Assembly (NCBI RefSeq): GCF_004522235.1
Contig: NZ_SDLT01000027.1
Location: forward strand, 1-64,000
Reading direction: 5' to 3'
Length of the DNA: 64,000 bases
From: Amycolatopsis nivea
Lineage (GTDB): Bacteria > Actinomycetota > Actinomycetes > Mycobacteriales > Pseudonocardiaceae
In this document: piece by piece, positions 35,967 to 43,302 of the stretch
Layout of the letters: each line of letters starts with the position of its first letter
Numbering within the stretch: the stretch's first letter is position 1
The notes under the pieces: model-generated
Told to the model about the DNA's origin: nothing
The model's input: the letters and a program-made list of their open reading frames with translations, nothing else
The model's database searches: none
Position numbers and translations under genes: made by a program

Positions 35967-36640
35967 CGGTCGATCCGGCGGACCGGACCCGGTTGTTCGA
36001 CCTCGCCTCGGTCCTGCTCGCCTATCCCGACGCCCGGCTGTTCTCCGCGGCGGACGAACTCCGCGAGACGGTCGCGGCGATCGCCCACCCCGAGGTCCGC
36101 GACCGGATGACGGGATTCCTCGACTGGTTGCTCACCACTGAGACGCTTGCCGTCGAGACCCATTACGTGCGCACGTTCGACCTGCGGCGGCGCAGCGGGC
36201 TGTACCTGACCTACTATCTGCACGGCGACACCCGCAAACGCGGCATCGCTTTGCTCACGCTCAAACAGCGCTACCGCGCGCACGGCCTGCGCCTGGCCGA
36301 GGGCGAACTGCCCGACCTCCTGCCGGTGGTCCTGGAATTCGCCGCCGCCGCGGGTCCCGGAGACGGCGAGGCCCCGCTGCGCCAGCACCGGCGCGGCCTG
36401 GAATTGCTGCGCTGCGCGCTCGAAGAAGCCGGATCGCCGTACCGGCACGTCGTCGACGCTGTCGTCGCCGCGCTGCCGCCGCTGACCCCGGACGACCGGG
36501 CGGCGGTCGCCGCGCTCGCCGTCGACGGCCCGCCGGTGGAATCGGTCGGGCTGGCGGCTTACGGAGCCGACGTCGACGCGATCGGCTTCGGCCCGGAACT
36601 CACCTCTGGCTCGTGTCCTTCCCTGGAGAGTGCCCCGTGA
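35963..36640 (+). CDS. narJ: Nitrate reductase assembly chaperone
   Basis: The 225-aa cytoplasmic chaperone helps insert molybdenum cofactor into NarG and is not part of the final enzyme. FDLASVLLAYPDARLF, the core VETHYVRTFDLRRRSGLYLTYY and GDTRKRGIALLTLKQRYR are characteristic. ATGA overlap with narH and GTGA overlap with narI show tight coupling. Confidence 0.93.
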   Translation: MTVDPADRTRLFDLASVLLAYPDARLFSAADELRETVAAIAHPEVRDRMTGFLDWLLTTETLAVETHYVRTFDLRRRSGLYLTYYLHGDTRKRGIALLTLKQRYRAHGLRLAEGELPDLLPVVLEFAAAAGPGDGEAPLRQHRRGLELLRCALEEAGSPYRHVVDAVVAALPPLTPDDRAAVAALAVDGPPVESVGLAAYGADVDAIGFGPELTSGSCPSLESAP

Positions 36641-37383
36641 CCACCTTCGTCTGGATCGTGCTGCCCTACGCCTGCCTGGCGGTGTTCGTGCTCGGCCACG
36701 TCTGGCGGTGGCGCCACGACCAGTTCGGCTGGACGACGCACACCAGCCAGTTGCTGGAGAGCCGCATTCTGCGGTGGGCCTCTCCGCTGTTTCACCTCGG
36801 CGCGTTCGGCGTGATCGTGGGACACGCGGGCGGCCTGCTGGTGCCGTCGTCGCTGACGAGCGCGATCGGTGTCCCCGAAGGGCTGTACCACGCCGTCGCG
36901 GTGTGGGGCGGCACGCTCTCCGGGCTCGTGCTGGTCGCCGGGCTGGTGCTGCTGATCGCGCGCCGCGTGGTCAACGGCCGGGTGCGCCGCGCCACGACCA
37001 CAATGGACAAAGTCCTCTACGTCGCGCTCGCCGCGATGGTGGCGCTCGGCATGACGGCCACGGTCGGCGTCAACCTGTTCGGACACGGCTACGACTACCG
37101 CGAGACCATCGCCGTCTGGTTCCGCGGCATCTTCTGGTTCTCCCCGCAGAGCCAGCTGATGATCGACGCCCCGCTGGTCTACCAGCTGCACGCGGTCGGC
37201 GGATTCCTTTTGCTCGCGCTGTGGCCGTTCACGCGGCTGGTGCACGTGTGGTCGGCGCCGCTGGCCTACCTGTGGCGGCCGTACGTCGTCTACCGCGCCC
37301 GTCGCGGCGCGCCGCCCGCACCGCAACCGGCTCCGGCCGTCGTGCGAGACCGGGCGACCGGAGAGAGGCAAACCCTTGCCTGA
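36637..37383 (+). CDS. narI: Respiratory nitrate reductase gamma subunit
   Basis: The 248-aa membrane cytochrome b oxidises quinol and anchors NarGH. Five helices begin WIVLPYACLAVFVLGHVWRW. Heme-ligand histidines lie in SPLFHLGAFGVIVGHAGG and near YQLHAVGGFLLL. GTG start with GGAGAG upstream, overlapping narJ by 4 bp. The Ala/Pro-rich C terminus overlaps the next CBS gene by 8 bp. Confidence 0.94.
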   Translation: MTTFVWIVLPYACLAVFVLGHVWRWRHDQFGWTTHTSQLLESRILRWASPLFHLGAFGVIVGHAGGLLVPSSLTSAIGVPEGLYHAVAVWGGTLSGLVLVAGLVLLIARRVVNGRVRRATTTMDKVLYVALAAMVALGMTATVGVNLFGHGYDYRETIAVWFRGIFWFSPQSQLMIDAPLVYQLHAVGGFLLLALWPFTRLVHVWSAPLAYLWRPYVVYRARRGAPPAPQPAPAVVRDRATGERQTLA

Positions 37384-37774
37384 ACCGACGGTCGCCGATG
37401 TGGTCGTCCGGCTGCCGAAAACCTTGCCCGCCAAGGCTTCCGTCGCCGAAGCCAGGGCTTGTTTCGCCGACGACCACGTCCACATGCTCCTGTTCACCGA
37501 GTCCGGCCGGCTCCTGGGCACGCTCGTTCGCGAAGACCTGGACGAAACCGCATCCGGCCCCGCCCTGCGGTACGTCCGGCTGACGGGCCGGACCGTCTCC
37601 GCCGACCTGCCCGCCGAGGACGCGCGCCAGCTCCTGCTCCGTCGCGGGCAGCGGAGACTCGCCGTCGTCGACCACGACGGCGCACTGCTCGGACTGCTGT
37701 GCCTCAAACGCCACCGCACCGGATTCTGCAGCGACGCCGACGTCGCCGCGCGGGCCGCGGAGCCTCTGCGGTGA
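37376..37774 (+). CDS. CBS-pair protein in the nar operon
   Basis: The 132-aa protein is almost only a CBS pair, with HVHMLLFTESGRLLGTLVREDL at about 35-56 and RRLAVVDHDGALLGLLCLKRH at about 90-112. TTG is used as start, after GGAGAGAGG, overlapping narI by 8 bp; the stop overlaps the YwiC-like GTG. It probably senses adenine nucleotides or NAD and may tune nitrate reduction to energy state. No DNA-binding domain is present. Confidence 0.85.
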   Translation: MPEPTVADVVVRLPKTLPAKASVAEARACFADDHVHMLLFTESGRLLGTLVREDLDETASGPALRYVRLTGRTVSADLPAEDARQLLLRRGQRRLAVVDHDGALLGLLCLKRHRTGFCSDADVAARAAEPLR

Positions 37775-38538
37775 CCGCACCGACGACGCGCCGCAAGGCT
37801 CCCGTCGTTCCGCCGCAGCACGGAGCCTGGGGATTTCTCGGCCTGCCGCTTCTGCTCGGCGTCGCGGCAGGCGGCTGGTCCGCCTGGCTGATCCCGTTCG
37901 CGGTGGCCTGGGTGTCCGCCCATCCGGCAGGCTGGGCCGTGACCGGGCTGCTCACCGCACGACGGCCCAGCCGGTTCCGCCGGGCCGCGCTGCTGTGGAT
38001 TCCGGTGTGCGCGACCGCGGGCGCGGTCGTGCTCAGCGCGTGTCCCTGGCTGATCTGGGTACTGCTCGGCTATCTGGCGCTGTTCGGCGTCACTCTCGGG
38101 TTCGCACGAGCGCGCCGCGAACGGTCGATGGCCAACGACCTCGTCCTGATCGCCGAGTGCGCGCTGCTGGTTCCGGTCGTGGCCGGAGTGGCCGCCGGGA
38201 GCCAGCCCTGGGCAGCCATGACCGCCGCTCCGGTTCTCGCTGCCACTGTGTTCACCGCCCTCGCGCTCGTCGGCTCCACGCTGCACGTGAAGTCGCTGAT
38301 CCGCGAGCGCGCCAATCCCGCGTATACCGCCGCAGCGCGCGCTTTCTCGCTCGCCGCCGTCGTCGCGACGCTCGCGCTCGCGATGGCCACCGGCTGGTGG
38401 TGGCCGGTGGCCGCGTTCGTGCTGCTCGCCGCTCGCGGCGCCTGGTGGCACGACCCGTCGTGGCGGCCGTCGCGGATCGGGATGGTCGAGCTCGCCGGAC
38501 TGGTTTCCGTTGCCACTGCGGGATTTCTCACCTTCTAG
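37771..38538 (+). CDS. YwiC-like integral membrane protein
   Basis: The 255-aa protein has about eight hydrophobic helices and starts near PVVPPQHGAWGFLGLPLLLG. This PxxHGAWG motif is the mark of the YwiC family. In Bacillus subtilis ywiC lies next to narGHJI and fnr, so the nitrate link is conserved between phyla although activity is unknown. GTG start overlaps the CBS gene by 4 bp, the last gene of this nar transcript. Confidence 0.87.
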   Translation: MTAPTTRRKAPVVPPQHGAWGFLGLPLLLGVAAGGWSAWLIPFAVAWVSAHPAGWAVTGLLTARRPSRFRRAALLWIPVCATAGAVVLSACPWLIWVLLGYLALFGVTLGFARARRERSMANDLVLIAECALLVPVVAGVAAGSQPWAAMTAAPVLAATVFTALALVGSTLHVKSLIRERANPAYTAAARAFSLAAVVATLALAMATGWWWPVAAFVLLAARGAWWHDPSWRPSRIGMVELAGLVSVATAGFLTF

Positions 38539-38554
38539 TCCGGAGTGGACGGTG

Positions 38555-38568
38555 AGGACCTTCGGCCC
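38555..38568 (+). promoter_or_regulatory. DosR-type box upstream of narK
   Basis: AGGACCTTCGGCCC matches 13 of 14 bases. It begins 17 bp after the YwiC-like stop and ends 104 bp before the narK ATG, in a 133-bp gap. Confidence 0.6.
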
Positions 38569-38671
38569 CCGCCCGGGGAAATTCGGCTCTGCTGCCGATC
38601 CCCGCCGGAGCCGGAAACTGGACGGGCCCTCGCCGACCGGCGGGCGCTCGCACGACACGAATGAGGCGTCG

Positions 38672-39898
38672 ATGACCTCGACACAGGACCGCCCGGCCGG
38701 AGCCGGCAGACCCGCGCTGATGCTGACCCTCGCGACCGCCGGGTTCGCGCTCAACTTCTGGGCCTGGGCACTGCTCAGCCCGCTCGGCCCGCTGTTCAAG
38801 GACTCCTTGAAGCTGACCGCGTTCGAACAGGCCCTGATGGTCGCCGTCCCGGTCGTGGTCGGCTCGCTCGGCCGGATCCCGGTCGGCGCGCTCACCGACC
38901 GCTACGGCGGCCGGATCATGTTCCCGGTGCTCTCGGCCCTGACCGCGCTGCCGGTGCTGTTCCTCGGCCTCGCCGGGCATTCGTCGTTGCTCGCGCTCCT
39001 GATCGGCGGCTTCTTCCTCGGCCTCGGCGGCACGTCGTTCGCGATCGGCGTCCCGTTCGTCAACGCCTGGTTCCCACCCGAGCGGCGCGGACTCGCGATC
39101 GGCATCTTCGGCGCGGGCATGGGCGGCACCGCGATCAGCGCGCTGACGACCGTCCCGCTGGTCAAGGCCGGAAGCGTCGCGACCCCGTTCCTGATCACCG
39201 CGGCCGTCCTCGTCGGTTACGCGATCCTCGCCGCCGTCCTGCTGCGCGACGCACCAGACCGCACAGTCCCGACGGAACCGCTGGCCCAGCGGATGCGCCA
39301 GACCCTCCGGCTCGCGGTGACCTGGCAGGCCTCGGCACTGTACGCGATCGCCTTCGGCGGCTACGTCGCGTTTTCGGTCTACCTCCCGGCCTACCTCAAG
39401 ACCGGCTACGGACTGGCCCAGACCGACGCCGCCAACCGGATGGCCGGTTTCGTCCTCTTCGCCGTGGTGATGCGCCCGATCGGCGGCTGGCTTTCGGACC
39501 GCTTCGGCCCTGTGCGCGTGCTGGCCGGAGTATTCGGCGTCGTCGCTGCCTGCGCCGCGGTACAGGCGTTCACTCCCGGCCTGATGCCGCTCGGCACAAT
39601 GGCATTCCTGGCAATGGCCGCAGCCCTCGGAGCGGGCAGCGGCGCAGTGTTCGCGATGGTCGCCATGCTCGTCCCGGCGAACAAAGTCGGTTCGGTGACC
39701 GGAGTTGTCGGAGCGGCCGGAGGCCTGGGCGGCTTCATTCCGCCGCTGGTGATGGGAGCGCTCTACGGCGGCCTCGGCTCGTATGCGCTCGGCCTTGCCG
39801 CACTCGCGCTGGTCGCCGCCGCAGCCCTCGCGTTCACCGCAACGGTGGCGAAGCGGTCGTTCCAGCAGCACTTCCGTGTGGAGAAGGCCGGTGTGTGA
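38672..39898 (+). CDS. narK: Nitrate/nitrite transporter, MFS
   Basis: The 408-aa, 12-helix major facilitator has FALNFWAWALLSPLGPLFK at helix 1. The nitrate-signature glycine-rich segments include GFFLGLGGTSFAIGVPFVNAW and a later GAGSGAVFAMVAMLVP. It imports nitrate or exports nitrite. GAGG is six bases before ATG. The hemerythrin gene overlaps its 3' end by 8 bp, suggesting a bicistronic unit under the upstream box. Mycobacterial narK2 is a DosR target. Confidence 0.93.
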   Translation: MTSTQDRPAGAGRPALMLTLATAGFALNFWAWALLSPLGPLFKDSLKLTAFEQALMVAVPVVVGSLGRIPVGALTDRYGGRIMFPVLSALTALPVLFLGLAGHSSLLALLIGGFFLGLGGTSFAIGVPFVNAWFPPERRGLAIGIFGAGMGGTAISALTTVPLVKAGSVATPFLITAAVLVGYAILAAVLLRDAPDRTVPTEPLAQRMRQTLRLAVTWQASALYAIAFGGYVAFSVYLPAYLKTGYGLAQTDAANRMAGFVLFAVVMRPIGGWLSDRFGPVRVLAGVFGVVAACAAVQAFTPGLMPLGTMAFLAMAAALGAGSGAVFAMVAMLVPANKVGSVTGVVGAAGGLGGFIPPLVMGALYGGLGSYALGLAALALVAAAALAFTATVAKRSFQQHFRVEKAGV

Positions 39899-40376
39899 GT
39901 ACTGCGGCTGCCAGGCTGTGCCCGCGATCGCAGAACTGACCCGGGAGCACGACGAGGCGGTCGCGTTGATCAGCCGCACCCGCACCGCGCACGGCGCGAA
40001 CGACGTCGCAGCGATGGCAAACCTCGCCCGCCGGATCGCCGAAGTCCTCGGTCCACACACGACAGTCGAAGAGCAAGGCCTTTTCCCAGCGCTGCACGAC
40101 GAGTTCCCGGACCACCTCGCGGCGCTGGCTGATCAGCACCGGCAGATCGAGCACGTGCTCGGCGAGGCCGCCGACGGGACACCTGCCGACCCGGCGTGGC
40201 CCGCGCGGCTGATGGCCACGCTGCACCTGCTGCGCGAACACATCCTCGCCGAGCAGGACGGCGTCTTCCCCGCCGCGCTCAGCCGGCTCGACCCGGCCCA
40301 GTGGGAGGCCGTCGACGCGGTACGCCGAAACATCGAAGCCGGGTTCTCGACGCAGTACAGGGCGTGTCCAGGCTAG
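39891..40376 (+). CDS. Hemerythrin-domain protein
   Basis: The 161-aa protein begins with a Cys-rich tip, CEYCGCQAVPAI, then a four-helix hemerythrin domain. Candidate di-iron ligands are TREHDEAV, GPHTTVEEQGLFPAL, ADQHRQIEHVL and REHILAEQDGVFPAAL. It may bind O2 or NO or store iron. Nitrate respiration makes NO, so protection is one plausible task. GTG start with GGAGAAGG, overlapping narK. Confidence 0.9.
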   Translation: MCEYCGCQAVPAIAELTREHDEAVALISRTRTAHGANDVAAMANLARRIAEVLGPHTTVEEQGLFPALHDEFPDHLAALADQHRQIEHVLGEAADGTPADPAWPARLMATLHLLREHILAEQDGVFPAALSRLDPAQWEAVDAVRRNIEAGFSTQYRACPG

Positions 40377-40400
40377 GGGCAGGCATAGCTGCGGGGGGAG

Positions 40401-40454
40401 GCGACGCTGATGCTGGCCGCCGGAGTGGACATGAAGGTGATCCAGCACATCCTC
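40401..40454 (+). pseudogene. Scrap of a tyrosine recombinase (integrase)
   Basis: The frame reads ATLMLAAGVDMKVIQHIL, the pattern that follows the catalytic HxLR box in phage and ICE tyrosine integrases (usually ending in ILGHS). The HxLR box upstream and the final Tyr region downstream are missing, and the following codons are unrelated. Its position beside a tRNA array, a usual attachment locus, supports an old insertion. Confidence 0.55.
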
Positions 40455-40537
40455 TGCGCACCCCGCCCGCGCCTCTCGGGCTCACACCAGACCACAATGG
40501 ACAGTCCCGCACCGGAAGACCCGCTCCCGGACAGCAC

Positions 40538-40571
40538 AAAACCCCAGGTCACCGAGCCCGGTGACCTGGGG
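40538..40571 (-). terminator. Intrinsic terminator of the tRNA array
   Basis: A 12-bp stem, CCCCAGGTCACC with its complement, encloses a 6-base loop and is followed leftward by TTTT. It begins 8 bp after the tRNA-Lys 3' end. Confidence 0.85.
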
Positions 40572-40579
40572 TTCGAGAG

Positions 40580-40653
40580 TGGGCCGCCAGGGATTCGAAC
40601 CCTGAACCCGCCGGGTAAAAGCCGGCTGCTCTGCACGATTGAGCTAACGGCCC
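40580..40653 (-). tRNA. tRNA-Lys (anticodon TTT)
   Basis: Cloverleaf: acceptor GGGCCGT/GCGGCCC with one T-G pair, D stem GCTC/GAGC, anticodon arm GCCGG-CTTTTAC-CCGGC, T arm with GGTTCGAATCC. No CCA is encoded. Last gene of the array. Confidence 0.93.
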
Positions 40654-40662
40654 GAGCTGGGG

Positions 40663-40734
40663 CTGCCCGTCGAGGGTTCGAACCTCGGTTTCCGCGTCCA
40701 GAGCGCGGCGTCCTGCCAGTTGGACGAACGGGCA
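40663..40734 (-). tRNA. tRNA-Gln (anticodon CTG)
   Basis: Acceptor TGCCCGT/ACGGGCA pairs fully, and U1 is typical of Gln tRNA. Anticodon arm CCGCG-CTCTGGA-CGCGG; T arm has GGTTCGAACC. No CCA encoded. Confidence 0.93.
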
Positions 40735-40738
40735 TCGG

Positions 40739-40810
40739 CTCCCGGTCCAGGAGTCGAACCTGGGCCAGCGGATCCAAAATCCGCGGTGCTGCCTGCTACA
40801 CCAACCGGGA
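40739..40810 (-). tRNA. tRNA-Gln (anticodon TTG)
   Basis: Acceptor TCCCGGT/ACCGGGA is fully paired. Anticodon arm GCGGA-TTTTGGA-TCCGC; T loop TTCGACT. Only 4 bp separate it from the Gln(CTG) gene. Confidence 0.93.
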
Positions 40811-40826
40811 ACGAGCGATGGCGAAG

Positions 40827-40900
40827 TGGGATGCCCGCGGGTCGAACGCGGTGTCTCCTGGTCCCGAACCAGGCGGGGTCGCCACTGCCCCTCGCATCCG
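40827..40900 (-). tRNA. tRNA-Pro (anticodon CGG), atypical
   Basis: Anticodon arm CCTGG-TTCGGGA-CCAGG, D stem GGGG/CCCC and T arm CCGCG-TTCGACC-CGCGG are sound. With standard numbering the acceptor is CGGATGC against GCATCCC, so position 1-72 is C-C where proline tRNAs have C-G. It may be a weak or decayed tRNA. Confidence 0.75.
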
Positions 40901-40936
40901 GCGGAAAGCCCCGGCGCCCCCTCGGCGCCGGGCCCG

Positions 40937-41010
40937 TACCCCTGCCAGGACTTGAACCTGGGGCCTCCGCATTCGTAGTGCGGCGCTCTGTCCGACTGAG
41001 CTACAAGGGT
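40937..41010 (-). tRNA. tRNA-Arg (anticodon ACG)
   Basis: Acceptor ACCCTTG/CAGGGGT has one T-G pair. D arm GCTCAGTCGGACAGAGC. Anticodon arm CCGCA-CTACGAA-TGCGG, whose A34 would be edited to inosine to read CGN. T arm has GGTTCAAGTCC. Confidence 0.92.
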
Positions 41011-41040
41011 GTGCGTCCGGTGCCAAGGCAGCGGACCGCG

Positions 41041-41113
41041 AGCGGCCGGAGGGCATCGAACCCTCTGCTTCGGTTTGGAAGACCGACGTGTCCGCCGAGT
41101 TCACCACGACCGC
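41041..41113 (-). tRNA. tRNA-Gly (anticodon TCC)
   Basis: Acceptor GCGGTCG/CGGCCGC with one T-G pair. Anticodon arm TCGGT-CTTCCAA-ACCGA; T arm GAGGG-TTCGATG-CCCTC. Confidence 0.92.
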
Positions 41114-41139
41114 AGGAAGCGCCCTGGGCTCGGGCGCGG

Positions 41140-41224
41140 TGGTGAAGGAGGGAGTCGAACCCTCATTGCCGCGAAGGGCGCCCGGGTTACAGCCGGGTGG
41201 GGCTGCCACCGCCCCGTCTTCACC
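41140..41224 (-). tRNA. tRNA-Tyr (anticodon GTA)
   Basis: Its 84 bases plus discriminator include the long variable arm of type II tRNAs. Acceptor GGTGAAG/CTTCACC is fully paired. Anticodon arm CCCGG-CTGTAAC-CCGGG; T arm GAGGG-TTCGACT-CCCTC. First gene of the array. Confidence 0.93.
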
Positions 41225-41303
41225 GTGCGGGTCCGGCGGCGGTTGGCTGCCGGACCCGGCGCTCGTCCTGGCCGCGGGTGAGGCGACGGGGACGAGTCTC
41301 GGA

Positions 41304-41332
41304 AATGTCTTGCTTCGCTGTGCAGTTGTCAA
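41304..41332 (-). promoter_or_regulatory. Candidate promoter of the tRNA array
   Basis: Leftward, TTGACA is followed after 17 bases by GACATT, a fair housekeeping -35/-10 pair. It lies 80 bp before tRNA-Tyr in the only A/T-richer stretch nearby. Confidence 0.55.
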
Positions 41333-41411
41333 AGAACCGCCGCCCGGAAATGGGCAGCAGCAGTTGGGAAAAAATGGAGATTTATTGCCCGAAACAGCCC
41401 TGACGAGAGAA

Positions 41412-41441
41412 GCCGCCCTGATCGGTTTCCCGATGGGCGGC
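41412..41441 (-). terminator. Strong hairpin with GAAA loop
   Basis: Leftward the stem is GCCGCCC-ATCGG around GAAA, closing with CCGAT-CA-GGGCGGC, and then TTCTCTC. It follows the 44-aa ORF by 26 bp, so it is probably its terminator. The T-tract is weak. Confidence 0.5.
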
Positions 41442-41451
41442 TCCCTGTGCG

Positions 41452-41467
41452 CGCAGCGATTGCTGCG
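41452..41467. repeat. Hairpin CGCAGC-GATT-GCTGCG
   Basis: A 6-bp stem with 4-base loop directly abuts the stop of the leftward 44-aa ORF. Together with the next hairpin it forms a tandem stem-loop 3' region. Confidence 0.5.
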
Positions 41468-41602
41468 TCAGGTCAGGGAGCGGATACCGCCCAGGATCCC
41501 GCCTTTTCGGCTGATGTGGCGCTGGTGGAGCGGCGCACGCTGGACAGCGCGGAGGGCGGCCGGATACTGGCCTCGCATCTCCCGCGTCCGCACGTTCGTC
41601 AT
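41468..41602 (-). CDS. Possible 44-aa basic protein
   Basis: The ORF starts MTNVRTREMRGQYPAALRAV and ends GGILGGIRSLT. It is strongly basic with no membrane helix. Evidence for translation is GAAGGAG six bases before ATG, high third-position GC, and two hairpins after its stop. No family is recognised. It lies between the tRNA promoter and the CGNR gene and may belong to the remodelled integration site. Confidence 0.42.
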   Translation of the reverse strand: MTNVRTREMRGQYPAALRAVQRAPLHQRHISRKGGILGGIRSLT

Positions 41603-41730
41603 GTCCGCTCCTTCATCCGCTGTGGTGGAATCATCTTCACCTACCGCGAAGGCATGCGTCAATCTTATTTTCCGCAGAACAGTTTCCAGCCGGTCTTTCC
41701 GAAGAAGAAGGGTTGTGCTGTAATGGGCGA

Positions 41731-42258
41731 GTGCACTTCAACCCTTACGGTGGCGCGGGCGCGCAGGTAGCCGCCGACCTGGCCACGCTTGCCCAGCGCG
41801 ACGACGTCACGGCCGCCGAGGTGCGGGCCGCGGGGCAGGCTCGCGACATGGTGCTGCCGCGCATCACCGCGGACGAGGCGGGGCGGATTCTCGCGTGGGG
41901 GCGGCGGCTGCATCAGGTGTTCGTCGCGGAGACGACCGGCGAGCGGATCGATCTGCTCAACGAGCTGCTCGCCATCGCCGCGTGTCGGCCGAACATCGCC
42001 AGTCACGACGGGAAAGCGCCGCATCTGCACTACTCCAGCGAGGGTGCGGGGGTGGTCGCGCGGTTCTACGCGTACACGGCGGGCGGGCTCGCGCATCTGG
42101 TGTGCGAGGAGCCGCACCGTCTCGGCGTATGCGCGCGTGAGGGGTGCGGCGTCGCGTTCGTGGACACGTCGCGCAACGGACGCCGACGGTTCTGTTCCAC
42201 TCGCTGCGGCACACGGGTCAACGTCGCCGACCATCGCGCGCGGCAGCTCGCGGGCTAG
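41731..42258 (+). CDS. CGNR zinc-finger protein
   Basis: The 175-aa protein has an N-terminal stress-linked ABATE-type domain starting HFNPYGGAGAQVAADLATLA. The C-terminal zinc finger is RLGVCAREGCGVAFVDTSRN, then RFCSTRCGTRVNVADHRAR. The usual CGNR box reads CGTR here. The family is thought to be DNA-binding regulators. I chose GTG at 41731; a TTG at 41713 follows GAAGAAGAAGGG and would add six residues. Copies of its 3' end are repeated downstream. Confidence 0.85.
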   Translation: MHFNPYGGAGAQVAADLATLAQRDDVTAAEVRAAGQARDMVLPRITADEAGRILAWGRRLHQVFVAETTGERIDLLNELLAIAACRPNIASHDGKAPHLHYSSEGAGVVARFYAYTAGGLAHLVCEEPHRLGVCAREGCGVAFVDTSRNGRRRFCSTRCGTRVNVADHRARQLAG

Positions 42259-42540
42259 ACCACAGATGAGGCGGCAGCCGCGCCGACTGCTCGCTGCGGC
42301 ACGCGAGCCGACCACCGCCCGCGGCGGCTCTCGGACTAGACGACCGGTCAGTCGGCAACCGCGCTGGACGACCGGCTCGCTGCGGCACGCGGGCAGACGT
42401 GGCCGACCATCGAGCGGGCCAACTTGCGGGCTAGGCGACCGGTCAGCCCTGTCGAACAACCGCGCGTGGAGGCACGCGGGCAGACGTGGCTGACGATCGC
42501 GCGGCAACTCGCGGCCTAGACCACCGGTCAGTCAGCAATC
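42201..42540. repeat. Four degenerate tandem copies of the CGNR gene 3' end
   Basis: The first unit is the true gene end (TCGCTGCGGCAC, then CGACCATCGCGCG, then CTCGCGGGCTAGAC). Diverged units begin at about 42291, 42377 and 42471. Each keeps GGCACGCG, then a CGACCATCG-like block, then a CGGxCTAGxC block and GACCGGTCAG. Units are about 75-95 bp. The last copy runs into the 3' end of the SGNH hydrolase gene. No transposase is present. Confidence 0.75.
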
Positions 42541-43298
42541 GCCTCGAACGAGTGCAGTTCCGGGTACTTCGGCGCGATCGTGTCGCCGGAGGACTCGCCG
42601 CGCAGGCGTCGGCCGATCCACGGCAGGGCGTGTTCCCGTCCCCAGCGAAGGTTTGCCGCACGCTGCTCCCGGGTGGACAGGCGGGGGCGAGGTCCCAGCG
42701 CGGCGTGCGTGAGGCTGTGCTGCACGCCCAGCGCGTCGAGCACAGCGATGGCGATTTCGGTGTGCCCGGCGGCATTCAAGTGCAGCCGGTCCGGGGACCA
42801 CATGCGACGGTCGCGCAGCTGGCGCATCGACCACATGTCCACGAGCAGCGTCTCGTGCCGCGCCGCGATGCCGCGGACGTGTTCGTTGTAGATCGCGACC
42901 CGGCCGCGGATCTGGCGGAACAGCGCGTCCTCGACGCCGTCGACGCCGGTGAACAGCAGCACCTGCGCACCGGCCGCGCGGAAGCGGGCCACGGCGCGTT
43001 CGTAGGAGTCGGCGAGGCTGTCGATGTCGACACGCGGCCGCATCAGGTCGTTGCCGCCCGCGTAGACGGTGACGAGGTCCGGCTTCATCGCCAGCGCCGG
43101 TTCGATCTGCTCGTTCAGCACCTGCGGCAGGAGCTTCCCGCGCACCGCCAGATTGGCGTACTGGAATCCCGGCTCACCGGCGGCCAGCACCTCGGCGACC
43201 CGGTCGGCCCAGCCGCGCACCCCGTTGCGCGCGGACGGATCGTCGTCCCCGACGCCTTCGGTGAACGAATCGCCAATACAGACTAAGCGGTTGGTCAT
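42528..43298 (-). CDS. SGNH/GDSL-family hydrolase
   Basis: The 256-aa esterase-type protein has block I VCIGDSFTEGVG with the nucleophile Ser11, block II Gly in ANLAVRG, block III VTVYAGGNDL, and block V WSPDRLHLNAAGH with catalytic Asp and His. There is no signal peptide, so it acts in the cytoplasm. Its substrate is unknown. GAGG precedes ATG, and it lies 4 bp after the MFS gene in one operon. Its last codons fall in the downstream repeat. Confidence 0.9.
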   Translation of the reverse strand: MTNRLVCIGDSFTEGVGDDDPSARNGVRGWADRVAEVLAAGEPGFQYANLAVRGKLLPQVLNEQIEPALAMKPDLVTVYAGGNDLMRPRVDIDSLADSYERAVARFRAAGAQVLLFTGVDGVEDALFRQIRGRVAIYNEHVRGIAARHETLLVDMWSMRQLRDRRMWSPDRLHLNAAGHTEIAIAVLDALGVQHSLTHAALGPRPRLSTREQRAANLRWGREHALPWIGRRLRGESSGDTIAPKYPELHSFEAIAD

Positions 43299-43302
43299 TG
43301 CC

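Noticed and set aside
40377..41467. CRISPR array or rRNA in the gene-poor stretch
   Set aside because: The repeats here are distinct tRNA genes with different anticodons. No constant repeat with unique spacers and no rRNA sequence is visible.
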